A stretch of 43,629 bases of DNA, taken from contig CACEFI010000005.1 in the NCBI GenBank assembly GCA_902558795.1, forward strand, positions 1 through 43,629. The letters are read 5' to 3'. A model generated the notes under the pieces. It searched no databases and was not told where the DNA came from. It was given only the letters and a program-made list of their open reading frames with translations. This document shows positions 1 through 8,500 of the stretch, piece after piece; positions within the stretch are counted from its first letter, which is position 1, and every line of letters starts with the position of its first letter. A program made the translations under genes and the position numbers. Source of the stretch: an uncultured Pelagibacteraceae bacterium. GTDB lineage: Bacteria; Pseudomonadota; Alphaproteobacteria; Pelagibacterales; Pelagibacteraceae.

Positions 1-894
1 ATGCATGGATGGCCAGGTTCAGTTATCGAATTTTTAGAAATCATTGATAAGCTTGCTACTCCTGAAAAATCTGGAGCAAATACAAAAAATTCTTTTGATG
101 TAATTGTTCCCTCATTACCTGGTTTTGGTTTTTCTGGAAAACCATCCAAGCCAATTGGACCAAGAAAAATGGCAGAAATGCTTAATAAGTTAATGATAGA
201 AAATCTTGGTTATAAAAATTATATGGCACAAGGTGGTGATTGGGGAGCAACTATAGCTAATTGGATAGGATATGATCACTCTAAATTTTGTAACGCAATA
301 CATATTAATTGTCTTACCATGCGCCATCCTGATGGACCTCAATCTGATGATGAGAAAGATTGGCAAAAAAGATTTGATAAAGATCAAATAATGCAAGATG
401 GATATAGAACTCAACAAGCAACAAAACCACAGTCCTTAAGTTATGGAATGATGGACAGTCCCGTAGGTATTGCTGCTTGGATTATTGAAAAAATGTATTT
501 TTGGTCAGATCTTAAAGATAATAATCTTGAAAGTGTTTATTCAAAAGACACACTGATCGCTAATATAATGGTTTATATTTTAACAAAGTCATTTAATACA
601 GCCAGTTGGATTTATTTTGGAAGAAGAGAAGAGGGTGGTAGGTTTTTCCCTAAAAATTTTAAAAAGATAACTGTACCAACAGCTGCTGCAATTTTTCCTG
701 CAGAAATGTCTGAATGGCCTCCAAGATCTTATGTAGAGAGAATTTTTAATATTAAGCAATGGAGTGAAATGCCAGGAGGAGGGCATTTTGCAGCTTTAGA
801 AAAACCAGATCTATTAGTTGATGATATAAGAAAATTTTTAAGAAGTTTAAGGTTTAATCCTTATGATGAAAGTGGAGGCCAATCTAATTCATGA
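1..894 (+). CDS. Epoxide hydrolase, alpha/beta-hydrolase fold (5' end cut off by window)
   Basis: Hydrolyses an epoxide to a diol; probably cytoplasmic, as no signal peptide is seen in the visible part. The reading frame is open from base 1 and begins at the HGWPGS oxyanion-hole motif. In this family that motif lies about 90-110 residues from the N-terminus, so the first ATG in the window is almost certainly internal. The nucleophile is the Asp of GGDWGA (visible residue 80) and the catalytic His is in GGGHFAALEKPD near the C-terminus. The lid region is rich in Trp and Tyr, as is usual. The visible 297 residues fit the rest of a protein of about 400 residues. The natural substrate is unknown. 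The gene is followed by 191 bases of non-coding AT-rich DNA holding the promoter of the next operon. Confidence 0.85.
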   Translation: MHGWPGSVIEFLEIIDKLATPEKSGANTKNSFDVIVPSLPGFGFSGKPSKPIGPRKMAEMLNKLMIENLGYKNYMAQGGDWGATIANWIGYDHSKFCNAIHINCLTMRHPDGPQSDDEKDWQKRFDKDQIMQDGYRTQQATKPQSLSYGMMDSPVGIAAWIIEKMYFWSDLKDNNLESVYSKDTLIANIMVYILTKSFNTASWIYFGRREEGGRFFPKNFKKITVPTAAAIFPAEMSEWPPRSYVERIFNIKQWSEMPGGGHFAALEKPDLLVDDIRKFLRSLRFNPYDESGGQSNS

Positions 895-1014
895 GATTTA
901 AGACATTAAAAGTCCATCTCTTTTTAAATTTTTAATTTAAACCTTAGGTTGTTATTTAAAAAAAATATCCTGTTTAATCGTCATCTTGAAATTGACCAAT
1001 ATAGGTTTCATTTC

Positions 1015-1044
1015 TTTACTTTGTTAACTTAGAATGGTTATAAT
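1015..1044 (+). promoter_or_regulatory. Possible promoter of the TRAP transporter operon
   Basis: A perfect TATAAT (1039-1044) sits 41 bases upstream of the dctP start. The best -35 at a reasonable distance (18 bases) is TTTACT at 1015-1020, which is weak. A better-looking TTGTTA at 1021 is only 12 bases away, too close for a sigma-70 promoter. The -10 call is reasonable; the -35 is uncertain. Confidence 0.35.
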
Positions 1045-1085
1045 TTCTTTATAGAAAAACTAAATCAATAGAAAAGGAAACCAAT

Positions 1086-2126
1086 ATGTTAATTAAAAAA
1101 TTTTGTAAGACACTTCTTAAAGTGTTTGCAATTGCTTTTTTTGCTCAAGCTGCCTATGCAGAGGTAACTCTTAAACTTGGTACTACTGGTAGATTAGGTA
1201 TGCCGATTGGTGATGCAATAGATCAAGCTTTAATCCCAGCTTTAGCAAAAGCATCAGGTGGTAAGATGAAAATCGAACCTCATTATCAAAAAAGCTTATG
1301 CGCAGAACAAAAATGTGGTGAACAAGCTAATCAAGGGCTTATAGCTCTATGGACTAGTTCTACTGCAAACTATGGAAATTTTGGACCAGAGTTAGCAATT
1401 TTTGATTTACCCTTTATTTTCAAATCACTAGAAGATGCGAAAAGAATATCAGATGAATGGTTAGCTGAAAGACAGTGTAAACTTGCCCTTGAAAATGCAG
1501 GTCATATTTGTCTTTCTGTATATTCAAGTGGTGGATTTAGACAACTTGGAAATGCAACTAAACCAGTTCATGTTCCTGATGATATGAAAGGACTAAAATG
1601 GCGTACTACTAAGAGTCCAGTTGAGTTCATGCTAGTTAAAAATTGGGGTGCAACTCCAACTCCATATGACTGGAGCCAGTTATACTCAGGTCTACAATCT
1701 GGTGTAGTTGAAGGTCAGTATGTAGCTAGTCCTTGGCAGCACGTAGCAAAACTTCATGAAGTTGCAAAATACTTTACTGAGATTGGTGGTATGTGGTCAG
1801 GAAACATTTTAGCGATGGATGCAAAGCAGTATAACGCTTTATCTGATCAACAAAGAAAATGGTTACACGAAGCAGCTGATGCTTATGGAGAAAAAGTAAA
1901 CCAACTAGATAACGCTTGGATTAAAAATGGTGAAGATGCAATTAAAGCATCTGCTAAAGAGTGGTATGTACCATCTGAAGCAGAAATGTCTAAGTGGAGA
2001 GCAGGTGCAATCGGTGCCTGGTTAGATGCTAAAGGTACTTTTGAACCAGAGGTAGCCAAAAGAGTGCTTCTAGAACAAGGAATGGATGGATTTGTAGCTC
2101 AGTTAGAAAAAGCTGGGGCTTTATAA
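1086..2126 (+). CDS. dctP: TRAP transporter substrate-binding protein (DctP family)
   Basis: Periplasmic receptor that delivers a substrate, usually a carboxylate, to a sodium-driven TRAP membrane complex. A signal peptide covers about residues 1-25 (LIKKF start, hydrophobic core, AYAEV cleavage region). The body of the 346-residue protein matches DctP-type receptors, including the GLKWRTT segment that carries the substrate-binding Arg of the family. A CAEQKCGEQ segment holds two closely spaced cysteines. The start is supported by a strong Shine-Dalgarno sequence (AAAAGGAAA, 1072-1080). Seven of eight Arg codons are AGA, normal for this genome and unlike the following dctM. A 16-bp hairpin follows the stop. 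The substrate cannot be read from the sequence. Confidence 0.93.
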   Translation: MLIKKFCKTLLKVFAIAFFAQAAYAEVTLKLGTTGRLGMPIGDAIDQALIPALAKASGGKMKIEPHYQKSLCAEQKCGEQANQGLIALWTSSTANYGNFGPELAIFDLPFIFKSLEDAKRISDEWLAERQCKLALENAGHICLSVYSSGGFRQLGNATKPVHVPDDMKGLKWRTTKSPVEFMLVKNWGATPTPYDWSQLYSGLQSGVVEGQYVASPWQHVAKLHEVAKYFTEIGGMWSGNILAMDAKQYNALSDQQRKWLHEAADAYGEKVNQLDNAWIKNGEDAIKASAKEWYVPSEAEMSKWRAGAIGAWLDAKGTFEPEVAKRVLLEQGMDGFVAQLEKAGAL

Positions 2127-2147
2127 GTCGTTCAATAAAAACTGTAT

Positions 2148-2186
2148 AAAGATCATTTAGCTCAATTTAAGAGCTAGATGATCTTT
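2148..2186 (+). promoter_or_regulatory. Hairpin between dctP and dctM
   Basis: Arms at 2148-2163 and 2171-2186 pair over 16 bp with one G-U and a 7-base AATTTAA loop. No T-tract follows (ACCTAAAACA), so it looks more like an mRNA 3'-end stabiliser or processing site than a strong terminator. It lies 21 bases after the dctP stop and 31 bases before dctM, which has no visible Shine-Dalgarno sequence. Confidence 0.8.
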
Positions 2187-2217
2187 ACCTAAAACAAACC
2201 ATAACATATAAGTATCT

Positions 2218-3501
2218 ATGGAAAGTATCATTCTACTTGTAGTACTTCTTTTTCTAATTTTATTAGGCGCTCCTATTGGCTTCATATTAATACTGATACC
2301 ATTTGTTTATATTTTATTTACCGACGCTGTACCCCTCGTTTTAATCCCTAGTCAAATGTTTAATGCAATTGACTCGGTTCCATTAACTGCAATTGCATTT
2401 TTTATGCTTACTGGTGAATTAATGACAAGTGCAACGATTACAGACAGGTTAGTAGCTTTGAGTAGGGCATTAATTGGACGTATACGAGGAGGATTGGCTC
2501 AAGTTAATGTTCTTGTGAGTATGTTTTTTGCTGGGATGAATGGTTCCGTAGTAGCAGATACAGCAACAGTTGGAGCATTAGTTTTACCAGCTATGAAAAA
2601 AGCTGGTTATCCTGCTGCGTTTTCAGCAGCAGTCACAGGTGTGAGCTCCACTATAGGAGGAATAATTCCACCTAGTATCATGATGATTGTGCTTGCTAAC
2701 TCGACTGAGATTTCGATAGCAGCATTATTTGCGGCTGGGATTATTCCAGGCGTGTTGATAGGTGTTGTGATCATGGCAATTAATCATTTTTTTGCAATCA
2801 AATATAATTTTGAGAGGAGTGATGAACCATTTTCGATACGTCGAGCTGGTAAAGAATTGTATCGATCCTCGTTTGCCCTTTTGATACCTTTAGTTTTAGT
2901 AGGTTCAGTAATGGGTGGTGTAGCATCTGTTGTTGAGGCTGGTGCTATCACAGCAATGGTTGCGTTGTTAACAGGTGTATTTGTTTATCGAACTATTAAA
3001 TGGAAAGAATGTACAGGTGCTTTTCGTCGGGCATTCCGTAATTCAGCGATGGTTTTTATAATTATAGCTGCGTCGGGACCCTTCAGTTGGTTGCTTACTT
3101 CCTTAGGTGCAATCGGTGATCTTGAAAGCTGGCTTTTAAGCCTCACAGATTCTCCTATTATTTTTATTTTAGCAGTGATTTTATTTATTTTTCTTCTTGG
3201 AACAGTAATGGACTCCGCAGTAAATATTATCATAGTTGGTCCTGTACTAGTTAATGTTATGGCCCAAGCTGGTTTTCCAGAGGTGCAAGCTGCTATCGTT
3301 GTAATAGTTGGTTTCTTAATAGGATCAGTTACGCCACCTGTTGGTGTTGCGTACTTTACTGCTGCAACAATAGCTCAAGTACGTCTAGAAAAAGTGGCTA
3401 TTGCGCTAATCCCTTATTTAGTCGGATTATTTTTACTTTTATTTTTCATTCTCGTTATTCCAGAGTTAACCATGTTTCTTCCTAACCTAATGAGTAATTA
3501 A
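2218..3501 (+). CDS. dctM: TRAP transporter large permease (DctM family)
   Basis: Inner-membrane subunit that forms the sodium-coupled transport path of the TRAP system. The 427-residue length and repeated hydrophobic helices are typical. Family features include ALVLPAMKKAGYPAAFSAAV near residue 120, followed by the GGIIPPSIMM segment, and in the second half SVTPPVGVAYF near residue 365. It is followed after two bases by the small subunit gene. Codon use is odd: of 13 Arg codons none is AGA (5 CGT, 4 CGA, 3 AGG, 1 CGG), whereas dctP upstream uses AGA in seven of eight. This suggests that dctM, and partly dctQ, has a different recent history from dctP. Confidence 0.93.
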   Translation: MESIILLVVLLFLILLGAPIGFILILIPFVYILFTDAVPLVLIPSQMFNAIDSVPLTAIAFFMLTGELMTSATITDRLVALSRALIGRIRGGLAQVNVLVSMFFAGMNGSVVADTATVGALVLPAMKKAGYPAAFSAAVTGVSSTIGGIIPPSIMMIVLANSTEISIAALFAAGIIPGVLIGVVIMAINHFFAIKYNFERSDEPFSIRRAGKELYRSSFALLIPLVLVGSVMGGVASVVEAGAITAMVALLTGVFVYRTIKWKECTGAFRRAFRNSAMVFIIIAASGPFSWLLTSLGAIGDLESWLLSLTDSPIIFILAVILFIFLLGTVMDSAVNIIIVGPVLVNVMAQAGFPEVQAAIVVIVGFLIGSVTPPVGVAYFTAATIAQVRLEKVAIALIPYLVGLFLLLFFILVIPELTMFLPNLMSN

Positions 3502-3503
3502 CG

Positions 3504-4013
3504 ATGTTAAAATTTTTTAATAACATTGATCGTTTTATCCATCGTATGTTGGAAGCTATGTGTTCGCTCTTTTTGGCTGCGATGGTTGGTTTCACTATTT
3601 ACAACGTTACTATGCGATATGTTTTTAATAACCCTCCTGTTTGGGGTGATCTGCTTACGGTATTAAGTAATATTTGGTTGATGTTTATAGCGCTTTCTTT
3701 GACAGCAAGAGATAATGAGCACATAGCTTTGAATTTAATTTATGAAAAATTACCAAACAAACTGTCACTATATATAAGACAGTTCTGGAAACTTATGATC
3801 ATGGTAATTGGAATAGTTTTGATTATTTATGGGATTGAGCTTGTAGAGGGTATGCGTGGTAAGTATTGGGAAATGTGGTATTTTGAAATTAGTTTCCAAG
3901 GTATTGAGTTCAAAGAGAATTATATGCCAAAGAAATATGCAGTTGCGATCTTACCGTTAGCTGGATTTTTGACAACCATTGGTGCTGTTATTTCTTTTGT
4001 GAAAAAAACCTAA
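3504..4013 (+). CDS. dctQ: TRAP transporter small permease (DctQ family)
   Basis: Small membrane subunit that pairs with DctM. At 169 residues with four predicted helices (about residues 15-35, 50-68, 88-108 and 145-165) it matches DctQ. It starts two bases after the dctM stop, so the two are probably translated together. The gene order receptor-large-small is one of several seen in TRAP operons. Arg codons are mixed (3 CGT, 1 CGA, 2 AGA), intermediate between dctM and the rest of the window. The next gene is convergent. Confidence 0.88.
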   Translation: MLKFFNNIDRFIHRMLEAMCSLFLAAMVGFTIYNVTMRYVFNNPPVWGDLLTVLSNIWLMFIALSLTARDNEHIALNLIYEKLPNKLSLYIRQFWKLMIMVIGIVLIIYGIELVEGMRGKYWEMWYFEISFQGIEFKENYMPKKYAVAILPLAGFLTTIGAVISFVKKT

Positions 4014-4040
4014 CTCTATATTTAAATAGTGGCGATCAAT

Positions 4041-5096
4041 CTAATCGTTAAGAATTTTGACATCTTTTTCATTTATTGTCAAAAATACTTCTTCGCCAAC
4101 GTTAAAAATATTATGAGTTTCACCTGAAACTACATATATTTTTCCTGCATTGGTGTTTAAGATATATTGATAACTACTTCCTACAAATGAAGCATTATTT
4201 ACTTTGGCATGTATGCAATTATCAGATTTAGTTTTATCAATTGAAATTTTTTCTGGTCTTAAAGCAACAGAAACAGTGTCGTTTAGATCTTTATCAGTTT
4301 GAACTTCAATTTTCATATCTGCTATTTTTAAATTGTATGATTTTGATTGTTTGTTAATTATTTCAGCTTTAACAACATTCGCATCACCGATAAAATTTGC
4401 AACAAACTTATTTTTTGGATAATTGTAAAGTTCTTTTGGGCTACCTTCTTGAGCAATCACAGCATTATTCATTACAATTACTTTATCAGATATAGCTAAA
4501 GCCTCCTCTTGGTCGTGAGTAACATAAATAGTAGTTACACCAAGTTTTTGTTGTATTTCTCTAATATCTTCTCTTACTTGTCTTCTAAGTTTTGCATCTA
4601 GGTTTGACAGAGGTTCATCAAATAATAATACTTTTGGTTTTAGAACAATAGCTCTTGCAACAGCAACCCTTTGCTGCTGTCCTCCAGATAACTCAGAAGG
4701 CATTCTATTTTCATATCCTTCTAAATTTACTAATTTTAATGTCTCTAAAGCTTTCTCAGTATATTCCTCTTTGTTTACATTAATCATTTTCAATCCATAG
4801 GAAACATTTTCAATTACACTCATATGTGGGAACAGTGCATAAGACTGAAATACCATTGAAACGTCTCTGTCGGTTGCTGGCAACAATGTAACGTCCTCAT
4901 TATCGACTAAAATCTTTCCACTTGTAGCTCTTTCGAGTCCTGCAATTATTCTTAATGACGTAGTTTTCCCACAACCAGATGGACCAAGTAATGTTGTTAA
5001 AGTTCCAGCTTCAAAATTACAACTTACATTATCAACTGCAGTTGTTTCATTAAACTTTTTTGTAATATTTTCGAATTTAACTTCAGCTTTTTTCAT
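4041..5096 (-). CDS. ABC importer ATPase, iron(III)/hexose-phosphate type (FbpC/AfuC-like)
   Basis: Cytoplasmic ATPase powering the importer encoded just upstream. It contains Walker A GPSGCGKT (residues 38-45), a Q-loop in VFQSYALFPHM, the signature LSGGQQQR, Walker B VLLFDEP with the D-loop SNLDAKL, and the H-loop THD. The C-terminal ~110 residues form a TOBE-type regulatory domain, as in PotA/FbpC ATPases (351 residues in all). Its start overlaps the stop of the permease gene by one base, so it is translationally coupled and last in the operon. The family fits Fe3+, polyamine, phosphonate or sugar-phosphate import; the fused permease and receptor length point to the AfuABC/FbpABC branch. 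Confidence 0.9.
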   Translation of the reverse strand: MKKAEVKFENITKKFNETTAVDNVSCNFEAGTLTTLLGPSGCGKTTSLRIIAGLERATSGKILVDNEDVTLLPATDRDVSMVFQSYALFPHMSVIENVSYGLKMINVNKEEYTEKALETLKLVNLEGYENRMPSELSGGQQQRVAVARAIVLKPKVLLFDEPLSNLDAKLRRQVREDIREIQQKLGVTTIYVTHDQEEALAISDKVIVMNNAVIAQEGSPKELYNYPKNKFVANFIGDANVVKAEIINKQSKSYNLKIADMKIEVQTDKDLNDTVSVALRPEKISIDKTKSDNCIHAKVNNASFVGSSYQYILNTNAGKIYVVSGETHNIFNVGEEVFLTINEKDVKILND

Positions 5097-7294
5097 TATC
5101 CTAAGTTTCCTTGCAAGATTCCGGCAGATTGATCTCTTCTACCTAATTTACGTTTCCCTATTATTAATTGCATTAGCATAATTGTAAACAGCATAACTAC
5201 AATTAATGCTGATGAATATACTATTGCCAAACCATAGTCATTATTTTCTAATCTTCCTAAAATGTATGAAACAGCTAAGTCATAATTTGCGCTAACTAGG
5301 AAAATAACAGCGCTAATCGCTGTCATAGCTCTTACAAAACTAAAAACTAATGATGCTGTAATTGCAGGCTTAAGTAATGGTAGAATTATATTTCTAAATG
5401 TTTGCGAGCTTGAAGCATTTAAAGTAGATGAAGCCTCATCTAAATGAGGATCAAGTTGATTCATAGCAGCTATTCCAGCTCTTACTCCAACAGGCATATT
5501 TCTGAATACAAAAGCAATTACTAGAATTATTCCTGTTCCTGTAAGTTCAAGAGGAGGGACATTAAATGCAAATACGTAGCTAACTCCTATAACACTTCCT
5601 GGGATTGCAAAGCTTAACATTGTGCCAAATTCAAAAGCATTTTTTCCTCTGAATTTATGTCTTGTTAGTAAATAAGCAGTTAAAATTCCTATTGCTGCAG
5701 TCGGAAAAGCTGAAATTATTGCTATCGTAAATGTTGTGTTAAATGAATTCCATGCTGTACCCGTCCACAACAATCCTCTTTCTTTGACCCATTCAACACT
5801 AAAGGCTTCAATATAATGTTTTAATGTAAAGCTATGATCAACACCCCACATTTCAACAAATCCCCCAAACATAATCATTACATAAATTATAAAAGTAATT
5901 GATGCCCAAGGAAGTACAGTTGAATAAATCATCCATTTTGCTTTTTTGGGAAGTTCAGGATGAACGCCGCTATCACCTTTACCTGAAATTGAAATATATG
6001 ATTTTTTTCCTAACCATTGATTTTGAAGATAAAATACTACTAGAACGACAGATAATAAAATCATAGCAAGTATTGCAGCTTTGGTTTCATCATATTGTGC
6101 ACCAACAATTGCAAAAAATATTTCTGTAGATAAAACATCATATTCAGCCCCAAGTACTAACGGGTTACCAAAGTCTGCTAAGCTTTCAATAAAACCAAGT
6201 AGAAATGCATTCGCTATTCCAGGCCTCATTAATGGCAAAGTAACAGTTTTAAAAACTTGCCATCTAGATGCTCTTAAAGTTTGTGAAGCCTCCTCCATTG
6301 AAGGACTTACACTTTCAACAACTCCAATTAAAACTAAAAATGCAATGGGGGTAAAAGCAAGTGTTTGAGCAAACCATATTCCTGGTAATCCATAAATCCA
6401 TCTAGAAGGCTCAATATCAAAACCCCATTCAAGAAAACTACTTACTACACCAGTTCTTCCAAACAAAATTATTATTGCTAAACCGATTACAAATGGTGGA
6501 GTGATTATTGGTAAAACAGACAGTACTTTTATTATCTTTTTAAATTTAAAACTAGTTCTTGCAACTAATAATGCAAAAGCTAAACCTAAAACTGTTGATG
6601 AAAATGCTGTTAGTGTCCCCATGGTAACTGTGTTCCAAAAAACTCCACAAGCATAATCGCTATAAAGACAATCTAATCCCCAAATTCCTTTATTAAATAT
6701 TTTGTCTGAAAAATTACTTATTTCATATCCGCCTTCAGTTCCTTTAAAGGCAACCGTAAACATTCTAAAAATTGGAAAAAATACAAAAGTAGATACTAAA
6801 ATAATAATACTTCCAATACTTCCGACTATAAAATTATCACCGTTAAGCCATCCACGTGAAGAAAGTCCATGTGTAATATAAAAAATGAATGTACAGCACG
6901 TTAAAACTGCACCAGAACCTACACCAAATTGATTTTCTACATCACCAAAAATTGATTGAAAAATTTCATAATTCCATCCTCTTATTCCAATTGAAAATCC
7001 TTGAAGAAAAAAATAAAAAAAACCAAATAACCCTGAGTATAAAAAAATCTTTGAATAAAGAGGATTGTTTTGATTTAATTTAAGGGTAGTTAAAGGAAAA
7101 AGTAGTGGAACCACTAGAGGTAACAGCCAATATTTATTATTTATAAATACCTGGGGTAGGGCTGAACCGTAATCTTCTAAAGAGTATTCTTTTATCCAGT
7201 TAATAGAGAAAAACCCGTCACCCGTTACATACCAAGGAAAGATTAGGAAACCCAATCCTCCTATGAGCATCCAACAGATAACGAGTCCTCTCAT
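5096..7294 (-). CDS. Fused two-domain ABC permease (AfuB/FbpB-like)
   Basis: Inner-membrane channel of the importer. A single 732-residue protein carries two permease domains, so it can replace the usual homodimer or heterodimer. The two EAA loops that contact the ATPase are at about residues 334-360 (EEASQTLRASRWQVF) and 619-645 (DEASSTLNASSSQTF). An extra N-terminal part of about 200 residues with several membrane helices precedes domain 1; extra N-terminal length is also a feature of AfuB-type permeases compared with the ~500-residue FbpB. The start ATG is 12 bases downstream of the receptor stop, and its Shine-Dalgarno AGGAA lies in the 3' arm of a hairpin (7295-7320). Confidence 0.9.
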   Translation of the reverse strand: MRGLVICWMLIGGLGFLIFPWYVTGDGFFSINWIKEYSLEDYGSALPQVFINNKYWLLPLVVPLLFPLTTLKLNQNNPLYSKIFLYSGLFGFFYFFLQGFSIGIRGWNYEIFQSIFGDVENQFGVGSGAVLTCCTFIFYITHGLSSRGWLNGDNFIVGSIGSIIILVSTFVFFPIFRMFTVAFKGTEGGYEISNFSDKIFNKGIWGLDCLYSDYACGVFWNTVTMGTLTAFSSTVLGLAFALLVARTSFKFKKIIKVLSVLPIITPPFVIGLAIIILFGRTGVVSSFLEWGFDIEPSRWIYGLPGIWFAQTLAFTPIAFLVLIGVVESVSPSMEEASQTLRASRWQVFKTVTLPLMRPGIANAFLLGFIESLADFGNPLVLGAEYDVLSTEIFFAIVGAQYDETKAAILAMILLSVVLVVFYLQNQWLGKKSYISISGKGDSGVHPELPKKAKWMIYSTVLPWASITFIIYVMIMFGGFVEMWGVDHSFTLKHYIEAFSVEWVKERGLLWTGTAWNSFNTTFTIAIISAFPTAAIGILTAYLLTRHKFRGKNAFEFGTMLSFAIPGSVIGVSYVFAFNVPPLELTGTGIILVIAFVFRNMPVGVRAGIAAMNQLDPHLDEASSTLNASSSQTFRNIILPLLKPAITASLVFSFVRAMTAISAVIFLVSANYDLAVSYILGRLENNDYGLAIVYSSALIVVMLFTIMLMQLIIGKRKLGRRDQSAGILQGNLG

Positions 7295-7320
7295 TAATTC
7301 CTAATATTATCTAGGAATTA
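7295..7320 (-). promoter_or_regulatory. Hairpin containing the ribosome-binding site of the fused permease
   Basis: Arms TAATTCCTA and TAGGAATTA form a perfect 9-bp stem with an 8-base loop. It spans the stop codon of the binding-protein gene (ends at 7307) and ends directly against the permease ATG at 7294. Read on the minus strand, the 3' arm supplies AGGAA, the only Shine-Dalgarno-like sequence for the permease. Folding would hide it unless ribosomes finishing the receptor gene open the stem. Confidence 0.7.
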
Positions 7321-8344
7321 CAGATACGTCGTTATCCCATTTGGATAACAGGCTTGCTCTAGTACTTTTATCTCCATAAACTTTAAAGTTATAATCAATT
7401 AAGTTTATTGTTGATAAATCTGGAGCATCAGGATCAGCTTTTGCTTTAGTATTTGATGGTACTTGCAAAGATTTTCCTGAAGTGAAAACCATAGTTTGTA
7501 TTGCAGGACTTAATGCCCAGTCATAAAACTTTTTAGCTTCCTTCATATTTCTTGCACCTGCAATAATACTCATAGATCCTACTTCGTAACCAGTTCCTTC
7601 TTCAGGAGACACAGTTACAACAGGTAACCCTTTTTTAGTTTGTTTAACACCATCATGTTGAAAACAAATACCAATTAAGTTTTCACCTCTTCCAGTTGCT
7701 TTAATTGGAGCAGAACCAGATTTAGTGTAAGTATTGATATTCATGTGAAGTGCTTTCATGTAATCCCAACCTTTATCTTCCCCAAAAATTTGAAGAATTG
7801 TAGCTAAAGTTGTGTAAGCAGTTCCTGATGAATTTGGATTTGCTACTTGGATTTCACCTTTATAAATTGGTTTAGTTAAATCCATCCATGATTTTGGAGC
7901 TGGAAGACCTTTTTTTGCTAATAGATCTTTATTGTATCCAAAACCTAGCGCACCAACATAAATTCCAACTGATTTGTAATCAGCATTTTTAGCTTGGTTT
8001 TGAGCCGCAGGTAATAAATCATCAAAATGTTTTGATTTATATTTTTCCGTTAGATTTTCCTGAGCAGCTGTTAAATGTGGATCACCTGTTCCACCAAACC
8101 AAACATCTCCTTTTGGATTTGATGACTCTGCTTTAATTTTTGCAAAAGTTTCACCACTACTTGCTCTTGTCATTGCAACTTTTGTTCCAGTTTCTTTTTC
8201 ATAAGCTTGTTCAAGCATTTCACAAACATCAATTTCCACACTGCAATATAAAGTAAGTTTTGCAGCTGAAGCTTTGTTTGTTAACCCAAACAATGTAAAT
8301 AAAAGAACTAAAGCAATTGAAGCTAGTTTCAGTATATTTTTCAT
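7307..8344 (-). CDS. Periplasmic binding protein of iron(III)/hexose-phosphate ABC importer (COG1840)
   Basis: First gene of the minus-strand importer operon; captures the substrate in the periplasm. A signal peptide covers about residues 1-27 (KNILKLASIALVLLF core, NKASAAKL cleavage region). The mature part begins with LTLYCSVEIDVCEML and contains GDVWFGGTGDPHLTAAQ, both typical of the FbpA/AfuA/PhnS group. I do not see the adjacent Tyr-Tyr pair that binds Fe3+ in classical FbpA, so iron is not certain; hexose phosphates (AfuA) or aminoethylphosphonate are alternatives in the same family. A strong Shine-Dalgarno GAGAGGAAA (8347-8355) fixes the start. Length 345 residues. Confidence 0.88.
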   Translation of the reverse strand: MKNILKLASIALVLLFTLFGLTNKASAAKLTLYCSVEIDVCEMLEQAYEKETGTKVAMTRASSGETFAKIKAESSNPKGDVWFGGTGDPHLTAAQENLTEKYKSKHFDDLLPAAQNQAKNADYKSVGIYVGALGFGYNKDLLAKKGLPAPKSWMDLTKPIYKGEIQVANPNSSGTAYTTLATILQIFGEDKGWDYMKALHMNINTYTKSGSAPIKATGRGENLIGICFQHDGVKQTKKGLPVVTVSPEEGTGYEVGSMSIIAGARNMKEAKKFYDWALSPAIQTMVFTSGKSLQVPSNTKAKADPDAPDLSTINLIDYNFKVYGDKSTRASLLSKWDNDVSVIPR

Positions 8345-8500
8345 TATTTCCTCTCTAAGGTTAATATTTATTTTAAAAATGTATTATGAATCTTGCTTAG
8401 TTGTCACTATTTTTTTAAAAGTTATAAAGAACATGCAATTCTAGGTTTAAAAATTTGGTTTTATCTCTTAATTGATATAGTGTTTATCTAGTTTAAAGGT

